Source: an uncultured Candidatus Melainabacteria bacterium (GTDB lineage Bacteria > Cyanobacteriota > Vampirovibrionia > Gastranaerophilales > Gastranaerophilaceae). From it: a stretch of 64,000 nt of DNA. Location of the stretch: positions 1 to 64,000 of the forward strand of contig CANARY010000002.1 in the NCBI GenBank assembly GCA_947364235.1, in the 5' to 3' direction. The notes beneath the pieces were generated by a model that worked only from the letters and a program-made list of their open reading frames with translations, ran no database searches and was not told the DNA's origin. Below, in pieces: positions 41,148 through 49,198 of this stretch. The position numbers and the translations under genes were made by a program. Each line of letters opens with the position of its first letter. The stretch's first letter is position 1.

Positions 41148-41280
41148 TTGACACTGATTTATGTTTGCATTACGATTGTAATGCTATAGTCGAAGTAATA
41201 GCCGGGTTGCTGTAGAGAAAGGTTTTTACTACATTAAGCAATTCGATTTGTTAATACACAAAAACATAAAGGAATGAAAA
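41148..41280 (+). promoter_or_regulatory. rpsJ operon promoter and ~100-base leader
   Basis: TTGACA (41148-41153), 17 bp, TACGAT (41171-41176): the best sigma-70-type promoter in the window, driving the large ribosomal protein operon. The leader to the rpsJ ATG is ~100 bases with SD AAAGGA near its end. I see no extensive stem. The bases from 40995 to 41147 hold no gene. Confidence 0.75.
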
Positions 41281-41598
41281 ATGACAACAGCTAAAAGACA
41301 AAGAATTAGAGTTTGTTTAAGATCATACGAACACAAATTGGTTGACGTATCAGCTGAAAAAATTGTAGAAACAGCAAAAAGAACAGACGCTAAAGTAGCA
41401 GGTCCTATTCCTTTACCTACAAAAAGACGTATTTATTGTGTATTGCGTTCACCTCACGTTGATAAAAAATCACGTGAACACTTTGAGATTAGAACTCACA
41501 AACGCATTATCGATATTTACGAACCTACACAACAAACTACTGAAGAACTCAGCAGATTGGACTTACCTGCAGGTGTAGATATTGAGGTTAAATTATAA
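41281..41598 (+). CDS. rpsJ: 30S ribosomal protein S10
   Basis: 105 residues, usual size. [65 protein letters not shown] is the canonical sequence (motifs [28 protein letters not shown]). It is the first gene of the S10 block, behind the strong TTGACA promoter, with AAAGGA upstream. In this lineage it heads L3-L4-L23-L2; tuf and fus, often upstream, are not here. Confidence 0.97.
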   Translation: MTTAKRQRIRVCLRSYEHKLVDVSAEKIVETAKRTDAKVAGPIPLPTKRRIYCVLRSPHVDKKSREHFEIRTHKRIIDIYEPTQQTTEELSRLDLPAGVDIEVKL

Positions 41599-41785
41599 TT
41601 CTCAGTAAAACACTGTTTTGAAAACTTAATAAGCATTATGCATATAATGTGAACTACAGCGTCAGGTAGGACGTGGAGGTGTGAACCTCAAATGGTAAAG
41701 AAAAGGCCGTAGCGCTCGCAAGATGAAAGGCATATTGGTACAGGCGGAGAAGTCTGCGTGTATATATGTCGGAAAGGAAAAACAC
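41599..41785 (+). other. Structured rpsJ-rplC intergenic leader
   Basis: 187 non-coding bases. It contains a possible internal promoter (TTGAAA 41618-41623, 19 bp, TATAAT 41643-41648), then GCGTCAGGT, then a GAGGT-GTGA-ACCTC hairpin with a GNRA-type loop (41676-41689), and further G/C-rich segments before SD AAAGGA. The length and stem suggest a ribosomal-protein binding leader; no known E. coli-type leader is recognised. Confidence 0.5.
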
Positions 41786-42424
41786 ATGACATTAGGTGTA
41801 ATAGGTAAAAAAGTTGGAATGACTCAAATCTTTGATTCAGAAGGTTTGGCAGTTCCTGTTACAGTAATCAAAGTTGATTCAACAGTAGTTACTCAAGTTA
41901 AAACTGTTGAAACAGATGGTTACAATGCTATACAAGTAGGTACAATTGCAGCTAAGGAAAAACATTTAACAAAAGCTGAAATTGGTCACTTCAAGAAAAA
42001 CGGTTTGAACAATTATAGACATTTGCAAGAATTCAGAGTAGAAAATCCTGCTGATTACAAACTTGGTCAGGAAATCGATTTAGCAGCAGCTCTTGCTGAT
42101 GTGCAAAAAGTTGATGTAACCGGAACTTCAATAGGTAAAGGTTTCCAAGGTACAGTTAAAAGATGGAACTTTGGCAGAGGACCTATGGCTCATGGTTCTA
42201 AAAACCACAGAGAACCTGGTTCAATCGGTGCTGGTACAACTCCTAGCCGTGTTATCAAAGGTAAAAGAATGGCTGGCAACATGGGTAATGAAAGAGTTAC
42301 TATTACTAAGCTTAAATTAGTTAAAGTTGATGCTGAAAACGGTTTAGTATTAGTAAAAGGTTCAGTACCTGGATGTGAAGGCAGATTGGTAACAATCGTT
42401 CCTACAAGAACAAAATGGAACTAA
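41786..42424 (+). CDS. rplC: 50S ribosomal protein L3
   Basis: 212 residues from ATG 41786 (MTLGVIGKKVGMTQIFDSEG), with SD AAAGGA seven bases upstream; the open frame runs further upstream only through the leader. Signature GRGPMAHGSKNHREPGSIGA and KRMAGNMGNERVT are present. It nucleates 50S assembly near the peptidyl transferase centre. The order L3-L4-L23-L2 is standard. Confidence 0.97.
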   Translation: MTLGVIGKKVGMTQIFDSEGLAVPVTVIKVDSTVVTQVKTVETDGYNAIQVGTIAAKEKHLTKAEIGHFKKNGLNNYRHLQEFRVENPADYKLGQEIDLAAALADVQKVDVTGTSIGKGFQGTVKRWNFGRGPMAHGSKNHREPGSIGAGTTPSRVIKGKRMAGNMGNERVTITKLKLVKVDAENGLVLVKGSVPGCEGRLVTIVPTRTKWN

Positions 42425-42511
42425 TAATAGAAATTAATAATTAGAGCTTGCCATATAAAACTTATTCAAGAATTTGAATTTGAAAGAGGTAAGAGAAAGA
42501 AAAGGAAAACA

Positions 42512-43138
42512 ATGTCAAAACAATTATTAAATACAAACGGTGAAAAGTTAGGTGAAATCGCTTTAAACGAAGCAGTTTTTGGTGTAGAACCAAACTTACA
42601 CGTAATGCATTTAGCACTTAGAAGACAGTTAAACAATGCAAGACAAGGTTCTGCTTGTGCAAAAACAAGAGCAGAAGTTTCTGGCGGCGGTAAAAAACCT
42701 TGGAAGCAAAAAGGTACAGGCCGTGCTAGAGCAGGTTCATTAAGATCACCTTTATTTGCAGGCGGCGGTGTAGTATTTGGACCTAAACCTAGAAGCTACG
42801 AAATTAACATGCCCCAAAAGGCAAGAAAGTTAGCTCTTAAATCAGCTCTTTCTGCAAGAGAAGAACAGTTGGTTGTAGTAAAAGATTTCTCAGCTATTAC
42901 TGAGCCTAAAACAAAATTAATGGCTGGTATTATTAAATCATTAAATCTTGCTGGCAAGATTTTGGTTATTGCTGATACAGCAGCAGAAGAAAACAAATTC
43001 TTAAGTTTGGCAGCGGGTAATATTCCTTCAGTAAAACTTTTATTACCTTCAAACTTAAACGTAAAAGACTTACTTGAAGCTGATTTCGTTGTAATGACAG
43101 AAAAAGCTGTAAATGAAGTTACAGAAAGGTTGCAATAA
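42512..43138 (+). CDS. rplD: 50S ribosomal protein L4
   Basis: 208 residues, typical. AEVSGGGKKPWKQKGTGRAR with SLRSPLFAGGGVVFGPKPR is the loop that lines the exit tunnel. In E. coli L4 represses its own operon; whether it does here is unknown. AAAAGGAAAA precedes the ATG; the 87-base gap from L3 is AT-rich. The stop overlaps the L23 start by one base (TAATG). Confidence 0.97.
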   Translation: MSKQLLNTNGEKLGEIALNEAVFGVEPNLHVMHLALRRQLNNARQGSACAKTRAEVSGGGKKPWKQKGTGRARAGSLRSPLFAGGGVVFGPKPRSYEINMPQKARKLALKSALSAREEQLVVVKDFSAITEPKTKLMAGIIKSLNLAGKILVIADTAAEENKFLSLAAGNIPSVKLLLPSNLNVKDLLEADFVVMTEKAVNEVTERLQ

Positions 43139-43440
43139 TGACAAAGACTAATATTGAAAAATTATATGATGTAATCAAAAGACCGATTATTACAGAAAAA
43201 TCAATGATGGCAACAGCTTTGGGTAAATACACTTTTGAAGTACAAAAAGATGCAACAAAAGTTGAAATTGCACAGGCTGTAGAATTGGCTTTCCCTGGCA
43301 GAAAAGTTAAGAAAGTTCAAACAGTTTACATGCCGTCACACGAAAAAAGAATGGGTATGAAATTCGGCAGAACAGATTCTTCAAAGAAAGCAATTGTTAC
43401 TGTTGAAGGTGATCCAATCGAAGAATTAACAGCTATATAA
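43138..43440 (+). CDS. rplW: 50S ribosomal protein L23
   Basis: 100 residues. LYDVIKRPIITEKSMMAT, YTFEVQKDATKVEIAQAVEL and the C-terminal KKAIVTVEGD mark L23, the tunnel-exit docking site for trigger factor and SRP. Its start codon overlaps the L4 stop, so translation is coupled. Confidence 0.96.
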   Translation: MTKTNIEKLYDVIKRPIITEKSMMATALGKYTFEVQKDATKVEIAQAVELAFPGRKVKKVQTVYMPSHEKRMGMKFGRTDSSKKAIVTVEGDPIEELTAI

Positions 43441-43482
43441 ATAGCATAGAAAGCCAAAAGATAATTATAGGAGAAAATAAAA

Positions 43483-44310
43483 ATGGCAACTCGTAAAATT
43501 AATCCGACATCTCCGGGACAAAGAGGTATGATAAAAAGTGATTATCAAGAAATCACAACATCAACTCCTGAAAAATCTTTATTGAAGAAATTAAGCAAGA
43601 CTGCTGGTAGAAACAATACTGGTAGAATTACTTGTCGTCATAAAGGTGGTGGTGTAAAACAAGCTTACCGTATTATAGACTTCAAAAGAGAAAAATTCGG
43701 TGTACCTGCAACAGTAAAAACTATTGAATACGATCCAAACAGAAATGTAAGAATTTCATTAGTATTTTATGCAGATGGTGAAAAGAGATATATCTTAACT
43801 CCGGAAGGTTTAAATGTAGGTGATGTAATCGTAAGCGGACCTGAAGCTCCAATTCAAACAGGTAATGCTTTACCGTTAGAATTGATTCCGCTTGGTACAA
43901 TTGTTCACAATATTGAACTTGAACCAGGCAGAGGCGGTAAAATGGTTCGTTCAGCTGGTAACTTTGCTCAAGTTATGGCAAAAGAAGGCAACTACGTAAC
44001 TATTAAATTACCTTCAGGTGAAATGAGAATGGTTAGAAAAGAGTGCGTAGCAACAGTAGGTACTCTTGGTAACTCAGAATTCAAGAACTTGAAAATTGGT
44101 AAAGCTGGAAGAAAAAGATACATGGGCATTAGACCAACTGTTCGCGGTGTAACAATGAACCCTTGTGATCACCCTCACGGTGGTGGTGAAGGTAAAACAG
44201 GTCCAGGCGGACACCCTAAAACACCTTGGGGCAAACCAGCTCTTGGCTATAAGACAAGAAAGAAAAATAAAGCGTCAGACAAGCTTATTGTACGTCGTCG
44301 CAAGAAATAG
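43483..44310 (+). CDS. rplB: 50S ribosomal protein L2
   Basis: 275 residues, full length. [42 protein letters not shown] and the C-terminal [16 protein letters not shown] (with the conserved His) identify L2, needed for subunit joining and peptidyl transfer. TAGGAG is 11 bases upstream. The following 97-base gap carries an 11 bp hairpin. Confidence 0.97.
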   Translation: MATRKINPTSPGQRGMIKSDYQEITTSTPEKSLLKKLSKTAGRNNTGRITCRHKGGGVKQAYRIIDFKREKFGVPATVKTIEYDPNRNVRISLVFYADGEKRYILTPEGLNVGDVIVSGPEAPIQTGNALPLELIPLGTIVHNIELEPGRGGKMVRSAGNFAQVMAKEGNYVTIKLPSGEMRMVRKECVATVGTLGNSEFKNLKIGKAGRKRYMGIRPTVRGVTMNPCDHPHGGGEGKTGPGGHPKTPWGKPALGYKTRKKNKASDKLIVRRRKK

Positions 44311-44324
44311 AATTTGTGCATGAA

Positions 44325-44350
44325 GGGTAAATATTAAGAAATATTTACCC
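44325..44350 (+). other. Perfect hairpin in the rplB-rpsS gap
   Basis: GGGTAAATATT (44325-44335) and AATATTTACCC (44340-44350) form an 11 bp stem with an AAGA loop. There is no T-run, so it is more likely a processing or regulatory RNA element than a terminator. Confidence 0.55.
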
Positions 44351-44407
44351 GAAGCGCAAAAAATAATATTTACAAACATTATTATAAATAATACAAAGGA
44401 GAAATTA

Positions 44408-44686
44408 ATGGCACGTTCATTAAAAAAGGGCCCATACGTAGAAGAAGCTCTTCAAAAGAAAATTAACAAGATGAATGAAAATTCTGAACATAAAGTTGTT
44501 AAAACTTGGTCAAGAGCATCCATGATTATTCCTGATATGTTGGGACACACAATTGCTGTACACAACGGCAAAACTCATGTTCCTGTATACGTAACAGAAC
44601 AAATGATTGGGCACAAATTGGGTGAATTCGCACCGACAAGAATGTACAGAGGTCACGCTGCGGATAAAACAGCAAAAAGAAAATAG
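44408..44686 (+). CDS. rpsS: 30S ribosomal protein S19
   Basis: 92 residues. [41 protein letters not shown] and [20 protein letters not shown] are canonical for this 30S head protein. SD AAAGGAG is six bases upstream. Confidence 0.97.
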   Translation: MARSLKKGPYVEEALQKKINKMNENSEHKVVKTWSRASMIIPDMLGHTIAVHNGKTHVPVYVTEQMIGHKLGEFAPTRMYRGHAADKTAKRK

Positions 44687-44741
44687 TCTGTACAGATTTT
44701 TGATTAAGAATTAATTAAAAAGAAATATAAGGAAAATAAAA

Positions 44742-45080
44742 ATGGAAGCTAAAGCAAGACAAACAAACATAAAAATGACAGCAAGAAAACTTCGCAGAGT
44801 AATCAACGAAGTAAGAGGTAAAGCTGTTAATGACGCTCTTGATATGTTACGTTTTATGCCATACTTTGCAGCTAGAGTAGTTGAAAAGAACTTAAAAGCA
44901 GCAGCTGCAAATGCTTTTGAACAAGCAGGTGTAAGAGCTGACTCCCTAAAAGTTTCTGAAATTTTTGCGGATGAAAGTGTAACGTACAAAAGAGGTAAAC
45001 CAAGAGCACAAGGTCGTATATACAAGAGACTCAAACGTACATCTCACCTCACAATTAAAGTAAGTGATACAGCAAAATAG
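44742..45080 (+). CDS. rplV: 50S ribosomal protein L22
   Basis: 112 residues. [19 protein letters not shown], then [17 protein letters not shown] and the tunnel-lining hairpin [31 protein letters not shown] is the weak SD. The S3 start lies 13 bases after the stop. Confidence 0.96.
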   Translation: MEAKARQTNIKMTARKLRRVINEVRGKAVNDALDMLRFMPYFAARVVEKNLKAAAANAFEQAGVRADSLKVSEIFADESVTYKRGKPRAQGRIYKRLKRTSHLTIKVSDTAK

Positions 45081-45093
45081 AGGAAATAAGGAA

Positions 45094-45828
45094 ATGGGAC
45101 AAAAAACACATCCAACCGGATTTAGAGTAGGTATAATCAGATCTTGGACAAGCACATGGTTTGCAGGAAAGAAAAAAGATTATGCTGATAACGTAAAAGA
45201 AGATGATAAAATCAGAAAGTTTATCAAGAAGAAACTTTATGCAGCTGGTGTTGCAAACATCTTGATTGATAGAAAATCTCAAAGCACAACAATAACAGTT
45301 GTAACAGCAAAACCTGGTATTGTAGTAGGCAGAGGCGGTCAAGGTATTGAAGAACTTAAAGCAGAAGTTTCAAAATATTTAGGCAAACCGGTAATCATCA
45401 ATGTGGTAGAAGTATCTAGAATTGATGTTGATGCTTTATTGGTAGCTGAATCTGTAGCACAGCAGCTTGAAAAACGTATTGCATTCAGACGTGCAATGAA
45501 ACAAGCAATGCAAAGAACAATGAGAGCTGGCGCTCAAGGTATCAAAATTATGGTATCAGGCCGTTTAGGCGGAGCTGAAATTGCAAGAAGCGAATGGGCA
45601 AAAGAAGGAAGAATTCCTTTGCAGACTCTCAGAGCTGATGTTGACTATGGTTTCACAGAAGCAGACACAATCATGGGTAAGATTGGTGTAAAAGTTTGGA
45701 TTTTCAAAGGCAACTTAATGCCTGGTGAAAAAGCAGACATGAACATTAAATCAAAAGACTCAAAAAATTCATCAGGTGAACGTTTTAACGGAAGACGCGG
45801 AAAACGCAGACCTGTAGAAATAAAATAG
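45094..45828 (+). CDS. rpsC: 30S ribosomal protein S3
   Basis: 244 residues from ATG 45094 ([18 protein letters not shown]), SD AAGGAA adjacent; the open frame upstream overlaps the L22 end and lacks support. The KH domain is visible in [20 protein letters not shown], and the C-terminal domain in [20 protein letters not shown] and [11 protein letters not shown]. It forms part of the mRNA entry channel helicase. Confidence 0.97.
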   Translation: MGQKTHPTGFRVGIIRSWTSTWFAGKKKDYADNVKEDDKIRKFIKKKLYAAGVANILIDRKSQSTTITVVTAKPGIVVGRGGQGIEELKAEVSKYLGKPVIINVVEVSRIDVDALLVAESVAQQLEKRIAFRRAMKQAMQRTMRAGAQGIKIMVSGRLGGAEIARSEWAKEGRIPLQTLRADVDYGFTEADTIMGKIGVKVWIFKGNLMPGEKADMNIKSKDSKNSSGERFNGRRGKRRPVEIK

Positions 45829-45850
45829 AAAATAACAGGAGAACAATATA

Positions 45851-46264
45851 ATGTTAATGCCAAAAAAGACAAAATACCGCAAGATGATGAAAGGTAGAAT
45901 GAAAGGTACTGAAACAAGAGGTACTGAGTTTGAATTTGGTCGTTACGCTCTTAGAGCTGTAGAACCTGGTTGGATTACAAGCCGTCAGATAGAAGCAGCA
46001 AGACGTGCAATGACTCGTGAAATCAAACGTGGCGGTAACGTTTGGATTAAGATATTCCCAGATAAACCGATTACTGCAAAACCTGCTGAAACTCGTATGG
46101 GTTCAGGTAAAGGTAACGTAGAATACTGGGTATCTGTAGTAAAACCAAACAGAATTTTATTTGAACTTGACTACTTCGATAGAGCAGTTGCTATAAGAGC
46201 ATTAGAGTTAGCAGCTCAAAAGCTTCCTATCAAAGTTAAGGTTGTAGAAAAAGAATCTGTATAA
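45851..46264 (+). CDS. rplP: 50S ribosomal protein L16
   Basis: 137 residues. [20 protein letters not shown], then [20 protein letters not shown] and [20 protein letters not shown]. It organises the A-site region of 23S rRNA. ACAGGAG is 11 bases upstream. Confidence 0.97.
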   Translation: MLMPKKTKYRKMMKGRMKGTETRGTEFEFGRYALRAVEPGWITSRQIEAARRAMTREIKRGGNVWIKIFPDKPITAKPAETRMGSGKGNVEYWVSVVKPNRILFELDYFDRAVAIRALELAAQKLPIKVKVVEKESV

Positions 46265-46284
46265 ATAATTAAGGAAAAATAACA

Positions 46285-46482
46285 ATGAAATTAAGTGAAA
46301 TGCGTGAAAAAACAGTTGAAGAGTTAAAGCAATTTGTTATTGATTCAAAAAAACAATTACTTGATTTGAGAATTCAAAAATCTATGCATAAATTAGAAAA
46401 TACAGCACAGATTTCAAATACAAAACGTGCAATAGCTCAGGCAAAAACTGTGATTAAAGAAAAAGAGGTGGCAAATGCCTAA
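46285..46482 (+). CDS. rpmC: 50S ribosomal protein L29
   Basis: 65 residues. KLSEMREKTVEELKQFVI and KKQLLDLRIQKSMHKLENT are the two helices of L29 at the tunnel exit. AAGGAAAA is the SD. The stop overlaps the S17 start by eight bases. Confidence 0.95.
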   Translation: MKLSEMREKTVEELKQFVIDSKKQLLDLRIQKSMHKLENTAQISNTKRAIAQAKTVIKEKEVANA

Positions 46483-46720
46483 GAAAGAAAAACAAGGTGT
46501 AGTTATAAGTGACAAAATGGAAAAGACAGTAGTCGTAAAAGTTGCGTCATACGATCCACACCCAAAATATAAGAAAATTATTGAATCTAACAAAAACTAC
46601 AAAGCTCATGATGAAAAGAATGAATGCGGAGTTGGCGATGTTGTAAGAATTATCGAATCAAAACCGATTTCAGGAAGCAAAAGATGGGTTGTAGAATCTA
46701 TTGTAGAAAAAGCTAAGTAG
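46475..46720 (+). CDS. rpsQ: 30S ribosomal protein S17
   Basis: 81 residues. QGVVISDKMEKTVVVKVASYDPHPKYKKII and NECGVGDVVRIIESKPISGSKRW identify this OB-fold 16S-binding protein. Start overlaps L29, with SD AGAGGTGG inside that gene. A 115-base structured gap follows before L14. Confidence 0.96.
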   Translation: MPKKEKQGVVISDKMEKTVVVKVASYDPHPKYKKIIESNKNYKAHDEKNECGVGDVVRIIESKPISGSKRWVVESIVEKAK

Positions 46721-46835
46721 TAAATTTAAAAATTCCCTCGGGGTGAACCATCGCATTAGGTTCATGGACAGAGGGCAAATAAAAGAAGGTTAAGTCAGAG
46801 CTGCTGGCTTGACGTAAGAAAAAGGAAACGGAAAA
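46721..46835 (+). other. Structured rpsQ-rplN intergenic leader
   Basis: Contains CCCTC/GAGGG arms enclosing TGAACC/GGTTCA (together ~46735-46775), then a second hairpin built from GTCA-G-AGC and GCT-TGAC (46794-46814), then SD AAAGGA. Two consecutive stems in a 115-base gap point to an RNA regulatory or processing site. No ORF is present. Confidence 0.5.
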
Positions 46836-47204
46836 ATGATACAACAAGAAACCAGATTAGTAGTAGCAGATAATACAGGCGCTAAAGAATTGTTAGTAAT
46901 CCGTGTAATGGGTAGTTCTAATAAGAAATTTGCAGCTGTTGGTGATGTTGTTGTTGCAACTGTTAAAGATGCAACTCCAAATATGACAGTTAAAAAATCT
47001 GAAGTTGTTAAAGCTGTTATTGTAAGAACAAAACACGATATTAAACGTGCTGACGGTTCAGTAATCAGATTTGATGAAAATGCAGCTGTAATTATTAACA
47101 AGGACGGCAACCCGCGTGGAACTCGTGTATTCGGACCTGTAGCCAGAGAACTTAGAGACAAAAACTTTATGAAGATTGTTTCTTTGGCTCCGGAAGTTAT
47201 CTAA
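46836..47204 (+). CDS. rplN: 50S ribosomal protein L14
   Basis: 122 residues, standard. [39 protein letters not shown] and [20 protein letters not shown] are canonical. It contacts 16S helix 14 at the subunit bridge. It has its own structured leader upstream and is followed by L24 after 32 bases. Confidence 0.97.
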   Translation: MIQQETRLVVADNTGAKELLVIRVMGSSNKKFAAVGDVVVATVKDATPNMTVKKSEVVKAVIVRTKHDIKRADGSVIRFDENAAVIINKDGNPRGTRVFGPVARELRDKNFMKIVSLAPEVI

Positions 47205-47236
47205 CGCGAATAAGCAAATAAAATTGGAGAAATAAA

Positions 47237-47572
47237 ATGGCAGACAATAAAAAAAGCTTGCATGTAAAAACAGGTGATAGAGTTATCATCACAGCAGGCA
47301 AAGATAAAGGAAAAACAGGTAACATTAAGAAATCTATTCCATCTGAATCTCAGGTAGTAGTAGAAGGTATTAATATGATTACCAAGGCTACAAAAGCTAA
47401 TCCTGCATACGGTATCCAAGGCGGATTAATCAAGAAGGAAGCTCCTATTGATTCTTCAAACGTTATGGTTGTATGCCCTAGCTGCGAAAAGCCTACCAGA
47501 GTAAAACATGCAGAAGTGGATGGTAAGAAAGTCCGCGTTTGCAAAAAATGTGGTGAACAATTAGACGCTTAG
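47237..47572 (+). CDS. rplX: 50S ribosomal protein L24
   Basis: 111 residues. KTGDRVIITAGKDKGKTGNI (KOW motif) and VEGINMITKATKAN are typical. The C-terminus retains two Cys pairs (VCPSCEKPTRV and RVCKKCGEQ), so a zinc ribbon is likely; many L24 proteins have lost these cysteines. TTGGAG precedes the ATG. It is an assembly initiator of the 50S subunit. Confidence 0.96.
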   Translation: MADNKKSLHVKTGDRVIITAGKDKGKTGNIKKSIPSESQVVVEGINMITKATKANPAYGIQGGLIKKEAPIDSSNVMVVCPSCEKPTRVKHAEVDGKKVRVCKKCGEQLDA

Positions 47573-47665
47573 TATAGGGGAGCGTCAGGTTAACAGATGA
47601 AAAAATCTTTGTTTTTTCATTCATCCCCCTGATACTAATATCGTCTCAGTAGAAGGAAAAGAAAA
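47573..47665 (+). other. Structured rplX-rplE leader
   Basis: TCAGG (47586-47590) and CCTGA enclose ATGAAAAAA paired with TTTTTTCAT, giving a long AT-rich hairpin at 47604-47628. The GCGTCAGGT string is shared with the rplC leader. SD AGAAGGA follows. Confidence 0.45.
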
Positions 47666-48229
47666 ATGACAAGAACTAAAAGCTTAAGAGCAAAATACAA
47701 TGAAGAAGTAAAAGCAGCACTTAAAGAAAAATTCGGTTATGAAAACGATATGATGATTCCTAAACTTCACAAAATCGTTTTAAACATGGGTGTTGGTGAA
47801 GCTTCTCACAACTCAAAAATAGCTGATGCAATTCAAGCACAATTGACTAAAATTGCTGGTCAAAAAGCTATGATTACAAAAGCAAAAAAATCAATCGCTT
47901 CTTATAAATTAAGAGAAGGAATGCCGGTTGGTGCAATGGTTACATTACGCGGCGAAAGAATGTATGATTTCTTACAAAAATTAATCTGCGTTGTTCTTCC
48001 TCGTATTCGTGACTTTAGGGGTATTTCTGCTAAAAGTTTTGATGGCAGAGGAAATTATACTCTTGGTTTAAAAGAACAAGCTTTGTTCCCTGAAATCACT
48101 TATGAAGAAGTTGATTTGGTAAAAGGTATGAACGTATCTGTTATCACAACTGCTAATACAGATGATGAAGCAAGAGAATTATTAAGATTACTCGGTATGC
48201 CATTCAAAGGTATGAAGGCGAATGCATAG
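47666..48229 (+). CDS. rplE: 50S ribosomal protein L5
   Basis: 187 residues. [60 protein letters not shown] and [20 protein letters not shown] identify L5, the 5S rRNA-binding protein. It is followed by S14, as usual, with a 67-base gap. Confidence 0.97.
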   Translation: MTRTKSLRAKYNEEVKAALKEKFGYENDMMIPKLHKIVLNMGVGEASHNSKIADAIQAQLTKIAGQKAMITKAKKSIASYKLREGMPVGAMVTLRGERMYDFLQKLICVVLPRIRDFRGISAKSFDGRGNYTLGLKEQALFPEITYEEVDLVKGMNVSVITTANTDDEARELLRLLGMPFKGMKANA

Positions 48230-48296
48230 ATGGATTTTCTAATCCCGATTATGCTACAATGTAAATAGAAACTAATTTGTAATAAAGGAGAAAATC

Positions 48297-48503
48297 ATGG
48301 CTAAAAAAGCGATGATAAACAAAGAACTAAGACGCGAAGAATTAGCTGCACAAGGCAAATATCCAAAAGTTAGATTGCACAACAGATGCAGCATCTGCGG
48401 CAGACCTCACGGTTTCCACAGAGATTTCGGTCTTTGCAGAATTTGTTTAAGAAAAATGGCTCACCAAGGTGTGTTACCAGGTGTAACAAAAGCTTCTTGG
48501 TAA
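48297..48503 (+). CDS. rpsN: 30S ribosomal protein S14, zinc-binding type
   Basis: 68 residues. [20 protein letters not shown], then [33 protein letters not shown]: four cysteines of the short zinc form (CSIC and CRIC), slightly longer than the usual 61. SD AAAGGAG is eight bases upstream. It ends the plus-strand ribosomal block; S8, which normally follows, lies 4 kb away on the other strand. Confidence 0.96.
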   Translation: MAKKAMINKELRREELAAQGKYPKVRLHNRCSICGRPHGFHRDFGLCRICLRKMAHQGVLPGVTKASW

Positions 48504-48520
48504 GCTGGAAATAATAACAA

Positions 48521-48552
48521 AAAGAAATCTGCCTTTAAAGGCAGATTTCTTT
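48521..48552. terminator. Ribosomal block terminator overlapping the HTH gene 3' end
   Basis: AAAGAAATCTGCC (48521-48533) and GGCAGATTTCTTT (48540-48552) form a perfect 13 bp stem, followed by TTG and a T-run. The right arm also encodes the last codons of the convergent LuxR-type gene (KQKEICL). Confidence 0.9.
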
Positions 48553-48711
48553 TTGTTTTGATACTTCGGCTTCAAGCTTTTTGTAAATATTTGAAACAGA
48601 AGCTTCTACTGTTTTGCTTGGAACACTAAGTTTCTGCGATATTTCATGAGGTTTTAACCCCAATGTAAAAAGATCCATAATTTCAAGTTCTCTTTTGGTT
48701 AAACTATCCAT
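48535..48711 (-). CDS. Stand-alone LuxR/GerE-type helix-turn-helix protein
   Basis: 58 residues from ATG 48711, eight bases after GGAG. Nearly the whole protein is one GerE/LuxR HTH: LTKRELEIMDLFTLGLKPHE, ISQKLSVPSKTVEASVSNIY and KKLEAE. There is no receiver or ligand domain, so it may bind DNA constitutively or act in trans with a partner. Short LuxR-type regulators of this kind exist in cyanobacteria. Its target cannot be read from context. Its 3' end lies inside the terminator stem of the ribosomal operon. Confidence 0.85.
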   Translation of the reverse strand: MDSLTKRELEIMDLFTLGLKPHEISQKLSVPSKTVEASVSNIYKKLEAEVSKQKEICL

Positions 48712-48790
48712 ATTTGTCACTCCATTTTTATTTCATACAACATTTGTATAATATTTTGAAATAGGTGTCTATAGGACAACAAGGTAATAT

Positions 48791-49198
48791 TTACTTTATG
48801 TAAAAATCATTTAAAGCCAGTGGATGCTGAAAGTCAGAGTGTGAAAAAACCTGCATAACATAGCGTCCTTTTTCATAAAGTGTAAAGTAATTACTCTGAT
48901 AGTACCGCTCGTCTTTCATAAGCCGATAATCTTTTGTTCTGACTACTTCATTTCCGCCCCAAGGTGCATCTTCTGTCATTTTAAATATCTGAACGCGTAT
49001 AAATTCGTGTTTCATTTTTTTAGGAGCGATAAATAGGTAATATACACGTTCTCCTTCTCTAAAAATTTTTTGATCTTGAAGAGCATTTTCTCTGGTTATC
49101 GGCTCAACATTGAATAAAATCAACCCGCGCTCAAACGTGCAAGAACATAAACATATCGAAGTAATTATAAGTAAAAAAACTTGGACTAATTTTATCAT
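48791..49198 (-). CDS. Predicted lipoprotein
   Basis: 135 residues. N-terminal MIKLVQVFLLIITSICLCSC is a lipoprotein signal, with cysteine at 18 or 20 as lipid site. The mature protein has alternating strands and charged turns (RVYYLFIAPKKMKHEFIRVQIFK, YQSNYFTLYEKGRYVMQVF), suggesting an immunoglobulin-like sandwich. It overlaps the TPR gene upstream by four bases (ATGA), so the two are translated together and may form an envelope complex. No family is recognised. Confidence 0.7.
   Translation of the reverse strand: MIKLVQVFLLIITSICLCSCTFERGLILFNVEPITRENALQDQKIFREGERVYYLFIAPKKMKHEFIRVQIFKMTEDAPWGGNEVVRTKDYRLMKDERYYQSNYFTLYEKGRYVMQVFSHSDFQHPLALNDFYIK

Noticed and set aside
41640..41785. tRNA or T-box in the rplC leader
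   Set aside because: The GTGAACCTC string suggested a T-arm, but no acceptor stem or anticodon arm can be drawn, and there is no T-box sequence.
45055..45342. Cys/Tyr-rich minus-strand frames opposite rpsC
   Set aside because: Shadow of a ribosomal protein gene; no supporting signals.
46740..46780. tRNA-like fold before rplN (GGTTCA)
   Set aside because: Only a TGAACC/GGTTCA stem exists; other arms and the length do not fit a tRNA.
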